Part shown: one piece after another, positions 44,514 through 51,894 of the stretch
Layout: each line of letters begins with the position of its first letter
How positions within the stretch are numbered: the stretch's first letter is position 1
NCBI RefSeq assembly: GCF_001911425.1
Contig: NZ_MPPL01000001.1
Span: 4,041,716 to 4,105,715, forward strand
Reading direction: 5' to 3'
Source of the DNA: Mucilaginibacter polytrichastri
GTDB lineage: Bacteria > Bacteroidota > Bacteroidia > Sphingobacteriales > Sphingobacteriaceae
DNA: 64,000 nt
Program-made: the position numbers and the translations under genes
The notes under the pieces: model-generated
What the model saw: the letters and a program-made list of their open reading frames with translations, nothing else
Database searches by the model: none
Told to the model about the DNA's origin: nothing

Positions 44514-45317
44514 ATGTGCAGAGATATCAGCTTTCATTCAGAAATACAGATAGTCACCCAGGACTTTAAAGGCATTCAACTGGCCCCTAGCCTGTCGCAT
44601 TATCCAAATGAAATGCTGCACGTAACCTGTGAGGTATTGCCAACCCACCCGATTGTGGTCAACAGGAAAGCTTTAGTATTAGCAAATATGAGCTGGGGTG
44701 TGGTACCGACGTTCATTGACGACCCTAACGAGAGACAAAAACAGCGACTAAACTATGTTAATGCCCGCTCTGAACGGATCATTGGAGATAAAAAATCTTA
44801 TTGGTATAGAATACGTAACAATCGCTGCCTGATCCCGGTTACTGGCATTTATGAGCACCGGGAAGTAAAAGGATTTAAAAATAAGATCCCGTATCATATC
44901 AGCCTCGAAGGCCGTAAGGGATTTTATGTGCCGGCCCTTTACCAGGTTAGCCAGGAAGTAGATCAGTATACGGGTGATATTCGAAATTTAGCGTCATTCA
45001 CCATGATCACGCGGCATGCCAACGAAAAAATGCAGTGGATACACAATGCCGGGGACAATAAGCACCGGATGCCATTATTCTTGACACCTGAAATGGAACA
45101 AGCTTGGGTGTTGGATGATCTGGGAGATGATGACATGGATGAGTTTTTCCATTTTGAAATGCCATCGGATGCCATCGCGCATTATCCGGTTTACTCCATT
45201 CGCAGCCGTAAGCCGAAACCTGAAGGTATCGTACCAAACGCCTATTATGACTGGGGGAGAAAGCTGCCGGTCTACGGTCAGGAAGAACCACCGCCAGAAC
45301 AGGCTAGTCTTTTTTAA
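44514..45317 (+). CDS. SOS response-associated peptidase (SRAP, YedK/HMCES)
   Basis: A 267-residue SRAP-domain protein. The catalytic Cys is residue 2 (MCRDISF), exposed after Met removal to form a thiazolidine crosslink with abasic sites in single-stranded DNA. NARSERIIGDKKSYWYRIRN, NRCLIPVTGIYEHR with the conserved Glu, and FTMITRHAN with the His of the active site are all there. Full length for the family. Its pairing with Pol IV and DnaE across one promoter fits the known SOS association. Confidence 0.95.
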   Translation: MCRDISFHSEIQIVTQDFKGIQLAPSLSHYPNEMLHVTCEVLPTHPIVVNRKALVLANMSWGVVPTFIDDPNERQKQRLNYVNARSERIIGDKKSYWYRIRNNRCLIPVTGIYEHREVKGFKNKIPYHISLEGRKGFYVPALYQVSQEVDQYTGDIRNLASFTMITRHANEKMQWIHNAGDNKHRMPLFLTPEMEQAWVLDDLGDDDMDEFFHFEMPSDAIAHYPVYSIRSRKPKPEGIVPNAYYDWGRKLPVYGQEEPPPEQASLF

Positions 45318-45336
45318 ACTACGCGATTTTGCCTGG

Positions 45337-45645
45337 TTATTCGATTTTTTTCAGCCGGTATTCGGGGCGAGGGTCGTCTGTGGTGATTTCCATGAAAGGG
45401 TAATCCAGGTAAACAGCATACCATAACACCGCATTTGAAAAGATTTGCGTGTCGCCGCCATTCCAACCTTCGGTTTCAAACGCCATCCACTCGCCATGAT
45501 CATCGCCAAAAACATGCAATTCGCCTTTTGCGGGTCGGAAATCTTCGTTTTCCAGGCTATAAACGTTCAACCTCAACCCGGTAGGTCCGTGAACAATAAT
45601 ATCACGCCGTGCATCAGGTAACAGGAAGTAATTCATGGATAGCAT
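45337..45645 (-). CDS. Hypothetical protein
   Basis: A 102-residue soluble acidic protein. Two ATGs three codons apart (45645 and 45636) are possible starts. It reads HGPTGLRLNVYSLENEDFRP, then WMAFETEGWNGGDTQIFSNA. No family recognised. It lies on the minus strand after 45686-46021 and before the stop of the SRAP gene, with which it converges. Confidence 0.65.
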   Translation of the reverse strand: MLSMNYFLLPDARRDIIVHGPTGLRLNVYSLENEDFRPAKGELHVFGDDHGEWMAFETEGWNGGDTQIFSNAVLWYAVYLDYPFMEITTDDPRPEYRLKKIE

Positions 45646-45685
45646 AGCAGGCGGCTGTTCTTGTTATTCATGTAGTCCATTGGGG

Positions 45686-46021
45686 TTATTCTTCGGGCAA
45701 ATCGCGCCACTCCTCGTTAATATAAACCAGAAACCGGTCAAGGTTATTCAGCGCATAAGCGATACGCTCATGCCAGGCTTGTTCTTCTTCTGCATCACTT
45801 TTTTCAAAAGTCTTATAGTCGAAGCCTTCACTGATACCTAATTCGTCCGGGTCCAGTTCGTCCAGTGGAGTGAGGTCGTCGTCATTAGGTTGGTCTTCGA
45901 ATTCACTGTAAAAAGAATTGATGACTAATGACTGCATTTCAAGTTTGCCGGGGTAAACTTGGTTGTTGTTTAGCCAGTCCCGGAGCTGCGTTTCTTCTGC
46001 GCTTGGTATATCATCTTCCAT
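45686..46021 (-). CDS. Small acidic hypothetical protein
   Basis: A 111-residue very acidic protein (MEDDIPSAEETQLRDWLNNN, then DDDLTPLDELDPDELG). No domain recognised; the strong negative charge recalls DNA-mimic or chaperone-like small proteins, which is only a guess. Same strand as and about 40 bases before 45337-45645. Confidence 0.65.
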   Translation of the reverse strand: MEDDIPSAEETQLRDWLNNNQVYPGKLEMQSLVINSFYSEFEDQPNDDDLTPLDELDPDELGISEGFDYKTFEKSDAEEEQAWHERIAYALNNLDRFLVYINEEWRDLPEE

Positions 46022-46102
46022 GCTTAAAGATAAAAGTTTACCGCTAAAAATTAATGTTTTCGGCCTCCGTTTGCACTTTATCTACGTTCCTGTAGCTACC
46101 TG

Positions 46103-46876
46103 TTAAAGAAATAGTTGCTGCTGATCGGTGTAGTAAGTAGTGCGTCCGCCAATTTTATCAGTTTTAATAGGCTCACCTTTTCTGGTAGCTTTTAAAAGCG
46201 GACTGTGTATTTCCATAAAGTCTTTTAGCTCACCTTTCAGGTTATTGCCATTGGCTTCGCCAATTTCCTTAATTGCCTTTTGCAATACGGTCCCGATACT
46301 CTTGAATAGCTTATCAATCTCTTTTACAGGTATGGCTTTGGCGGTTGAAAAGGGGGACAGAACCGCATGGTAAAGAATTTCATCAGCGTAGGAATTGCCG
46401 ATGCCACGCATGGATTTTTGATCCATGAGCAAAGTTTTGATGACGGTGCGCTTTTTAGATAACAGATCAACAAACGCCTTTTTGTCCAGATTAAGTGCAT
46501 CAGGTGCTGCGACCGGTTGGGGATTGAGTGTCGGTGTTGCCTGCTTTTGCAGATCGATGACTGCAAAACCATCACCTTGTGCAAAATGAAAAGCGAGGAT
46601 CTGAAAGCGGGGTTTTTCATTGTTCTCAATGGCAACTAATTCGCCACGCAGCATCAGATGGAGGCCAAGCACCTGGTCATTGGAAAAATGGAACTGCAAC
46701 GTTTTGCCTTCGCGGGTGACGTTGGTTAATTTTTGGTTTTCAAGCGCGTCCTGTAGATCTTTTGCGCTCACATTTAATTTGCGGTGCTCAGTTACTTCCA
46801 GTTGTTTCAGCGTTTTTCCTTTGAAACGGTGATTCAGTATTTGTGCAAAAACGGTAAGGTCAGGTAATTCAGCCAT
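46103..46876 (-). CDS. Divergent Fpg/Nei-like DNA glycosylase family protein
   Basis: A 257-residue protein with the overall Fpg/Nei plan: MAELPDLTVFAQILNHRFKG at the start, VLGLHLMLRGEL, H2TH region (RGIGNSYADEILYHA) and C-terminal GGRTTYYTDQQQLF. Two usual features are missing. The catalytic N-terminal Pro (MPELPE) is Ala here, and the four zinc-finger Cys are absent, as in zincless Nei-like proteins. Glycosylase activity is therefore doubtful without an alternative nucleophile. It heads a set of repair genes leading to Ku and LigD. Confidence 0.85.
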   Translation of the reverse strand: MAELPDLTVFAQILNHRFKGKTLKQLEVTEHRKLNVSAKDLQDALENQKLTNVTREGKTLQFHFSNDQVLGLHLMLRGELVAIENNEKPRFQILAFHFAQGDGFAVIDLQKQATPTLNPQPVAAPDALNLDKKAFVDLLSKKRTVIKTLLMDQKSMRGIGNSYADEILYHAVLSPFSTAKAIPVKEIDKLFKSIGTVLQKAIKEIGEANGNNLKGELKDFMEIHSPLLKATRKGEPIKTDKIGGRTTYYTDQQQLFL

Positions 46877-46882
46877 GTCGTG

Positions 46883-47113
46883 TTAGCAATAATGGGCTTC
46901 GATGCGTTCGCCTATTCTGTTGATCATTTTTGCACTAAGCGGTGTTCCGCTGGCTTGTTGCCAGGTGCCGTTTCCGTGATTAAGTTCAGCGATAAACTGT
47001 CCATCCCGTTCTAAGACATATTGCTCCTCATGCGCGGTTACGCGATAGCTGTGTTCTTTCTTTTGCTCCAATTCGCAAAAGGTAAAAGTTTCTAATATCT
47101 CCTGCTTTTCCAT
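46883..47113 (-). CDS. Small hypothetical protein, paralogue of 47428-47700
   Basis: A 76-residue protein from ATG 47113, which follows the stop of the gene upstream by one base (TAG-G-ATG) with GGAG before it, so coupling fixes this start. YVLERDGQFIAELNHGNGTW and IGERIEAHYC at the end resemble YRVYENGAYVASF and LADKIEAHH in the plus-strand gene at 47428-47700. No known family. Confidence 0.7.
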   Translation of the reverse strand: MEKQEILETFTFCELEQKKEHSYRVTAHEEQYVLERDGQFIAELNHGNGTWQQASGTPLSAKMINRIGERIEAHYC

Positions 47114-47114
47114 C

Positions 47115-47309
47115 CTATTTCTCCTTAGCCGGCACTTCGTCCGAGTGTTCATCAAAATGTTTACGTGCGTGTTTTAAACCGGTGGCGATGGCTTCGCCCT
47201 CATCGCCGGTGCTTTTTAAAACTTCGTTCGCGATCTCTACGGCTTTGTCCCGCAAGTATTCGGGTTGGTTCTTATAAGATGGCGGGTAATCTCCTTTAGT
47301 CCAGGGCAT
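47115..47309 (-). CDS. Small conserved protein of the MPWxxxDYPxSxKN type
   Basis: A 64-residue protein: MPWTKGDYPPSYKNQPEYLR, then DKAVEIANEVLKSTGDEGEA. The pattern of MPW, DYPPSxKN, AxEIAN and EGEAIA belongs to a widespread small uncharacterised family. An AAGGAGA sequence lies 6 bases before the ATG, a standard Shine-Dalgarno and rare in this phylum. First gene of a minus-strand run with 46883-47113 and the Fpg/Nei-like gene. Confidence 0.75.
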   Translation of the reverse strand: MPWTKGDYPPSYKNQPEYLRDKAVEIANEVLKSTGDEGEAIATGLKHARKHFDEHSDEVPAKEK

Positions 47310-47427
47310 AATATCTCCTTTTCTTAAACAACAAGTTGACCGGCTTAATGTTTAATCTGTCTTTATACGAACTTTAGCGCTGCCCCATTCGTCATAAACA
47401 ATAAGGCGCTCCATTGGTTATATCAAC

Positions 47428-47700
47428 ATGGAAAATTACCCGATCACCATTAGTGTGGATAAGGAAATACATCATTTCGAGGTGGGTGAATACGCGCACC
47501 ATGATGATGATAAATGTAAATACAGGGTGTACGAGAACGGCGCTTATGTGGCAAGTTTTACGCCGGATGATCATGATTTTTTGCAAATCTGCCAAAACCC
47601 AGGAAACGTTGGCGAGCAAATATTGCACTTCTTGGCTGATAAGATCGAGGCGCACCATCCCCACGGAATTAATGATAATATTAGAAAATTAAAGCTATGA
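47428..47700 (+). CDS. Small hypothetical protein upstream of Ku
   Basis: A 90-residue protein: MENYPITISVDKEIHHFEVG, then YRVYENGAYVASFTPDDHDF and LADKIEAHHPHGIND. Resembles the protein at 46883-47113 and has many His. Its stop overlaps the Ku start (ATGA), so the two are translationally coupled and the protein may help NHEJ, which is inference. Confidence 0.75.
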   Translation: MENYPITISVDKEIHHFEVGEYAHHDDDKCKYRVYENGAYVASFTPDDHDFLQICQNPGNVGEQILHFLADKIEAHHPHGINDNIRKLKL

Positions 47701-48467
47701 GAAGTATCTGGACAGGTTCAATCGGTTTCGGTCTGGTGAGTATCCCCGTTAAATTATATTCAGCCGTACAAGAGACAAGGCTTGACCTGGATATGCTGGA
47801 CAGTCGTGACCATGCGCACATTAAATTTCAGCGGGTCAATGAAAACACCAAAAAAGAAGTCCCGTATGATAAAATTGTTAAAGGCTATAAATATGACGAT
47901 GACTATGTGATCATTGAAGAAGCCGATTTTGAAGCTGCCGCGCCCGAAAAAACCAAAGAGATCGTTATCGAAAATTTCGTGGAGATCGCTGCCGTCAATC
48001 CCATGTTTTATGAAACCTCCTATTACACAGCACCGGCAACCAAAAGAAATAAGGCCTACGCGCTGTTGCTGGCGGCATTGAAGAAATCAGGGAAGGCCGG
48101 GCTTGCGCGTTTCGTTTTACGCAGCACCGAAAGTTTATGCATTGTGCACCCGGTCGATCAGGCCTTAGTGGTAACACGTATCCGTTTCGCCCAGCAGATC
48201 CGCGAGCAGGAAGATCTGGAGCTTGATGAGAAAATTGAGGTAAGCAAGAAAGAACTGGACATGGGCCTGGCATTGATCGAGCAATATACCGAGCCTATGG
48301 ATTTAACCAAATACAAAGATGAATATCATGATGAATTGATAAAGATCATTGAACAAAAGGCCAAAGGTAAACGCCCGACTATTAAGAAATTGAAACCGGT
48401 TAAAGCTAAAGGAGATGATCTTTACGATCAATTAATGAGTAGCTTATCCGCTAAAAAAGGTGCATAA
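47697..48467 (+). CDS. ku: Bacterial non-homologous end-joining protein Ku
   Basis: A 256-residue Ku core: MRSIWTGSIGFGLVSIPVKL, YDKIVKGYKYDDDYVIIEEA, YYTAPATKRNKAYALLLAAL and LDMGLALIEQYTEPMDL. The homodimeric ring binds DNA double-strand ends and recruits LigD. Usual bacterial length with a short Lys-rich tail. LigD lies 5 kb downstream on the other strand. Coupled to the small gene 47428-47700. Confidence 0.96.
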   Translation: MRSIWTGSIGFGLVSIPVKLYSAVQETRLDLDMLDSRDHAHIKFQRVNENTKKEVPYDKIVKGYKYDDDYVIIEEADFEAAAPEKTKEIVIENFVEIAAVNPMFYETSYYTAPATKRNKAYALLLAALKKSGKAGLARFVLRSTESLCIVHPVDQALVVTRIRFAQQIREQEDLELDEKIEVSKKELDMGLALIEQYTEPMDLTKYKDEYHDELIKIIEQKAKGKRPTIKKLKPVKAKGDDLYDQLMSSLSAKKGA

Positions 48468-48468
48468 T

Positions 48469-48810
48469 ATGATGAATCCGGTGCAAACCAGTATTCCACA
48501 GGCGGACGGCAGCAACCGTTACGTGATCATAGAGCCAATGTATGAAAAGGAAGGCGAACGTGGTTGGCGTTCCAGCGGGGAGTATAAGATTTATAAAGAC
48601 GCATTTGGTGATGAAACTCACTTGTTCACCGAACCGGCAGAGTTTGGCGGCGAAAATGATGATCTGCCCGATGAACAAAACCCGGACTATTTGGGAAAAT
48701 TCGTATTTGAAAGCGGCAGTATAAAGCACTTTGAGGGACAAGTATTAAGTGTAGCGGAGCAGGCTTACCTTGCCGTGTTCATCGAAAGTTACCAGGTACC
48801 CGATATTTAA
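48469..48810 (+). CDS. Hypothetical protein downstream of Ku
   Basis: A 113-residue acidic protein. ATG 48469 is chosen over a GTG at 48460 that overlaps Ku. RYVIIEPMYEKEGERGWRSS, DAFGDETHLFTEPAEFGGEN, FESGSIKHFEGQVLSVAEQA. No family recognised. Same transcript as Ku. Confidence 0.7.
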   Translation: MMNPVQTSIPQADGSNRYVIIEPMYEKEGERGWRSSGEYKIYKDAFGDETHLFTEPAEFGGENDDLPDEQNPDYLGKFVFESGSIKHFEGQVLSVAEQAYLAVFIESYQVPDI

Positions 48811-48819
48811 AAATTACAT

Positions 48820-49062
48820 ATGAAAAACCCATTTAAAAAAGAAGATCATACCGGCCTTATCGTTGGTATCGCAGTTGGCATTACAGCGGGCATTGGCCTG
48901 GGCTGGTTATTTTTAACCGACAAAGGCGCACAATACCGCCGCCAGATCACCCGGAAAATTAAAGAAGGGATCAGCGATTCAGCGGCTGGATTGATCGATA
49001 AAAAAACGATTATCCCGAAAAAAGTCGCGAAGGTAGCAACTGACGCGGTGATCAAAGATTAA
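48820..49062 (+). CDS. Small single-pass membrane protein, YtxH-like
   Basis: An 80-residue protein with one hydrophobic segment (GLIVGIAVGITAGIGLGWLF, about 12-31), then LTDKGAQYRRQITRKIKEGI and an amphipathic tail. The layout matches YtxH-type envelope stress proteins. It lies between the Ku group and the lipocalin gene. Confidence 0.75.
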   Translation: MKNPFKKEDHTGLIVGIAVGITAGIGLGWLFLTDKGAQYRRQITRKIKEGISDSAAGLIDKKTIIPKKVAKVATDAVIKD

Positions 49063-49066
49063 GGTT

Positions 49067-49603
49067 ATGAAAAAGGGAACGACATTCATTGCGGTAGCAG
49101 CGGCTGCCGGAGCGGCTGGAATCGCGTACGCGCTCTGGCCTAAGAAGAAAATCCCGGCTGGTGCTATCGTTGACCCTTTTGATAAGGAACGATACCTTGG
49201 GAAATGGAACGAAGTAGCCCGATTGCCCAATCTGATAGAAAAGGATTTGCGGGACCTGACCGAAGAATATTCATTGAATGAGGATGGGACGATCAAGGTC
49301 GTGACCCGCGCATTCAATCAAATGAAAAACAAACCGGTGGAAGCCACGGGCACCGTTAAATTTAAAAGTGCTGAAACCCGTGGTCAATTAGAGGTCGCCT
49401 ACTTCCTGCCGATCTATCTTGACTATAATATACTGGACATTGATGATAATTATCAGTTTGCGTTAGTATCAGGTAGTGGGCTGGGCTACTTGTGGCTATT
49501 GTCCCGCGAAAGCAGTATGCCGGAGGAAATGAAACAACGATTTTTACAAATGGCGATTAGCCTGGGTTTTGACATCAGCAAATTGGAATGGATGGATTAT
49601 TGA
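49067..49603 (+). CDS. Lipocalin family protein (Blc-like)
   Basis: A 178-residue protein with an N-terminal membrane anchor or signal (TTFIAVAAAAGAAGIAYALW) and a lipocalin barrel beginning DPFDKERYLGKWNEVARLPN, the GxW motif of Blc-like lipocalins. EEYSLNEDGTIKVVTRAFN and YLWLLSRESSMPEE follow. These bind lipids and act in envelope maintenance. No lipobox Cys is seen. It overlaps the convergent PAS gene by 7 bases. Confidence 0.9.
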   Translation: MKKGTTFIAVAAAAGAAGIAYALWPKKKIPAGAIVDPFDKERYLGKWNEVARLPNLIEKDLRDLTEEYSLNEDGTIKVVTRAFNQMKNKPVEATGTVKFKSAETRGQLEVAYFLPIYLDYNILDIDDNYQFALVSGSGLGYLWLLSRESSMPEEMKQRFLQMAISLGFDISKLEWMDY

Positions 49604-50163
49604 TCCGTCTTAGCAGAAATATCTTTAATCACTTCGTCCAGTTCCGATGTGCTTTTTTCAAGCATGACGCAAAGTTCTTGTACGCGTTCATCAGATTCCT
49701 GTTGTATCATAGTTGAAAGGCCAATAATATTCGCGAGCGGTTTACGGACCTGGTGGGATTGGATAAAGCCGATTTCTGTTAGCCTGGTACGTGTTGTTAC
49801 TACTTCTGTAATATTGTATCCTATGCAAAAAATGCCGTCAGGCTGTCCTTGTTCATTAAAAAGCGCCTGCATCTCCCATTGTGTTGTAACATAACCGCCT
49901 ATGCCGTCATGCTTGCGCAATGTTGCAGCACATAGTTCCCCAGGCGCTCCAAAACACGCCGCGCCTACCCGTTCGCAAATAGCTATATCTTCGGGATGTA
50001 AAGTCACGCTGAAAGCCGCGCCCAACAAGGTCCCGCCTGTAAATCCAAAATTCCTGTCATAGTTTTTACTTACGTAAGTATATCGGCCATCCATTCCGAT
50101 AGCGATGGTATAAAAAAATAAGGAGTCTTTTAGGAATTGATTGATCTGCAGGAAATAGTCCAT
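49597..50163 (-). CDS. PAS protein with a HisKA-like helix but no ATPase domain
   Basis: A 188-residue protein. Residues 10-125 are a PAS fold (IGMDGRYTYVSKNYDRNFGF, FCIGYNITEV). Residues 130-185 resemble a histidine-kinase dimerisation helix pair with FIQSHQVRKPLANIIGL, where His follows the FxQSHxVR pattern. The gene ends there by a normal stop, without HATPase_c. It may act as a sensor dimer or phosphotransfer partner. Stand-alone gene. Confidence 0.85.
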   Translation of the reverse strand: MDYFLQINQFLKDSLFFYTIAIGMDGRYTYVSKNYDRNFGFTGGTLLGAAFSVTLHPEDIAICERVGAACFGAPGELCAATLRKHDGIGGYVTTQWEMQALFNEQGQPDGIFCIGYNITEVVTTRTRLTEIGFIQSHQVRKPLANIIGLSTMIQQESDERVQELCVMLEKSTSELDEVIKDISAKTDQ

Positions 50164-50314
50164 GAATTGGTAACAGGGATATAGCCTTTAGGTTTGCGCT
50201 GAAATTTTGACAGCGAAAACTGAAAAAATTTCAGTCATCAGGGGTTGGCACAGGGGTTGTAATATATGTTACAGTTTAATTAATTTATTGTTCAACTTTA
50301 AAAAAGAGAAGGCC

Positions 50315-50752
50315 ATGACCTTAGTTAAATTCAACAACAAACCAGCTAACACTTTAATGCCAGGCATTGATGATGTGTTCAATTCCATTTTCAACGACAC
50401 TTTCTTTGGCGACCGTATGGTGAGCCGCGTTCCCGCCGTTAACATCAGCGAAAGCGAGTCACATTATCATGTGGAACTAGCTGCACCAGGTTTAAAGAAA
50501 GACGATTTTAAACTGAACCTGGAACGCAACAGCCTGAGTATTTCTGTGGAAAAATCCGCTGAGCAACAAGACCAACAAAATAATTACAGCAAACGCGAAT
50601 TTGGCTACAGTTCTTTTGTGCGTTCGTTTACCCTGCCTGATAGCGCGGACCACAGCCAGATCGACGCTTCCTACACTGATGGCATTTTACGTATAGATAT
50701 CGCAAAACGTGAGGAAGCTAAAATGGTACGCCGCCAGATTGAAATTAAATAA
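50315..50752 (+). CDS. Hsp20/alpha-crystallin small heat shock protein
   Basis: A 145-residue small chaperone from ATG 50315, preceded by AAGAGAAGG. The alpha-crystallin domain spans about 40-140 (PAVNISESESHYHVELAAPG, LKKDDFKLNLERNSLSISVE, DASYTDGILRIDIAKRE). It binds unfolded proteins as an oligomer without ATP. Single gene with its own strong terminator, and an AT-rich leader. Confidence 0.95.
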   Translation: MTLVKFNNKPANTLMPGIDDVFNSIFNDTFFGDRMVSRVPAVNISESESHYHVELAAPGLKKDDFKLNLERNSLSISVEKSAEQQDQQNNYSKREFGYSSFVRSFTLPDSADHSQIDASYTDGILRIDIAKREEAKMVRRQIEIK

Positions 50753-50777
50753 GAGTAATAGTTTATTAATTAAAAGG

Positions 50778-50804
50778 GCTCCTGCTTTGCAGGAGCTTTT
50801 TTTT
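50778..50804 (+). terminator. Strong intrinsic terminator of the Hsp20 gene
   Basis: GCTCCTGC-ttt-GCAGGAGC (50778-50796) followed by eight T, 25 bases after the Hsp20 stop. Confidence 0.92.
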
Positions 50805-50811
50805 ATGGCAA

Positions 50812-51102
50812 ATGAAAACACAATTTTATATCTTATTGAGTTTAAAAACGCCTAAGGGCTTCGTGAACTATGGTCAATATTTTATTGGTAATAACGGAGA
50901 AGCCGCCGAGGGATTATTCAAGCAGTTAAAAGGAACCAGTCCGGTCGATCAGGCGATGCTGCATGTTGACCTGATGGAAATGGTTGATGAATTACCGGTT
51001 AAAATTAAAACGATTGGCTGTACGCTGGACGAGTTGTGCGAAAACACTAAACTAATTACACGGGAAATATTCCGTTTACAGAACCTGAAGGAAATCAATT
51101 AG
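50812..51102 (+). CDS. Hypothetical protein
   Basis: A 96-residue protein beginning MKTQFYILLSLKTPKGFVNY, with LKGTSPVDQAMLHVDLMEMV and LDELCENTKLITREIFRLQN later. No family recognised; it has the look of a small cytosolic alpha-beta protein. It begins just after the Hsp20 terminator and overlaps the convergent DUF1810 gene by 8 bases. Confidence 0.65.
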   Translation: MKTQFYILLSLKTPKGFVNYGQYFIGNNGEAAEGLFKQLKGTSPVDQAMLHVDLMEMVDELPVKIKTIGCTLDELCENTKLITREIFRLQNLKEIN

Positions 51103-51523
51103 CTGATATACCCAATAATTGCAGCGTACGCACGTCTTTCTCACCGCCGTAAAATTTATCCAGCACTTGCCCGAACACGGGAAAGGTTGCCGGTACCGCA
51201 TCGAACAAGGTCATGGAGGACTTCAACTTCAGGTGGTCAGGGCTACCGAATATTTGGTAGGCATCATTCGTCGCCAATTCCAGCAAGGCTTTGCAAATAT
51301 TGACCAAGCGTAAGCTAAGTTCCTGGTCCATCAGGAATTCTGTCGCCTCGTGAATGTCTTTAATGGCATAGTGTCTCGCGATATCCGTTTTGCCAAGGCC
51401 GTCTATTTGCGGAAAAATAAACCACATCCAGTGGCTGGTTTTGTGGCCGCTTTTTACTTCCATCAAGGCGGTTTCATAATCGCGGTCCTGGGCTTCTTTA
51501 AAGCGTTTTAAATTATTGCTCAT
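51095..51523 (-). CDS. DUF1810 family protein
   Basis: A 142-residue protein with the very conserved DUF1810 block: LKRFKEAQDRDYETALMEVK, GHKTSHWMWFIFPQIDGLGK and ARHYAIKDIHEATEFL. Full length for the family. Function is not established; relatives lie near DNA repair and calpastatin-like annotations. Follows 51525-51818 on the same strand with no real gap. Confidence 0.92.
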   Translation of the reverse strand: MSNNLKRFKEAQDRDYETALMEVKSGHKTSHWMWFIFPQIDGLGKTDIARHYAIKDIHEATEFLMDQELSLRLVNICKALLELATNDAYQIFGSPDHLKLKSSMTLFDAVPATFPVFGQVLDKFYGGEKDVRTLQLLGISAN

Positions 51524-51524
51524 C

Positions 51525-51818
51525 TTATCCCGCCTTTTCTTCCAGAAAACTAATCAAGTGCTCTTCCAATAATTCTGCGTTATAATCCGACTCCGTCGCC
51601 ATTAAGGTAACGGTCAGTTCCACATCTGTTACCGTGATATTGAGCGCCGGGCCTTCGATTACTTCAGGAAATGATACATTGATCTCATCGAACACATGCG
51701 CATATTCGATAGCCAGGTTAGAACCCAATTTTTGGTTGATATAATCCGCGAAGTCTGTTTTTAATAAGTCAAACAGCTTTTCTGCGCTAAGTGGCTGAAC
51801 GTTTTTAATACTTGTCAT
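51525..51818 (-). CDS. Hypothetical protein
   Basis: A 97-residue protein from ATG 51818 (a TTG four codons upstream is unlikely). YINQKLGSNLAIEYAHVFDE, then ITVTDVELTVTLMATESDYN. No family recognised; it looks like a small alpha-beta protein. Its stop is one base from the ATG of the DUF1810 gene, so the two are coupled. Confidence 0.7.
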   Translation of the reverse strand: MTSIKNVQPLSAEKLFDLLKTDFADYINQKLGSNLAIEYAHVFDEINVSFPEVIEGPALNITVTDVELTVTLMATESDYNAELLEEHLISFLEEKAG

Positions 51819-51894
51819 ATAATTAGACAAGCGATAGGATGGTATTAAGTTTCGATTGATAGGAACTATATATTTAGAATGGTGTTATTAGGGC

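Noticed and set aside
47995..48273. Minus-strand frame inside Ku
   Set aside because: Antisense shadow of a clear Ku gene.
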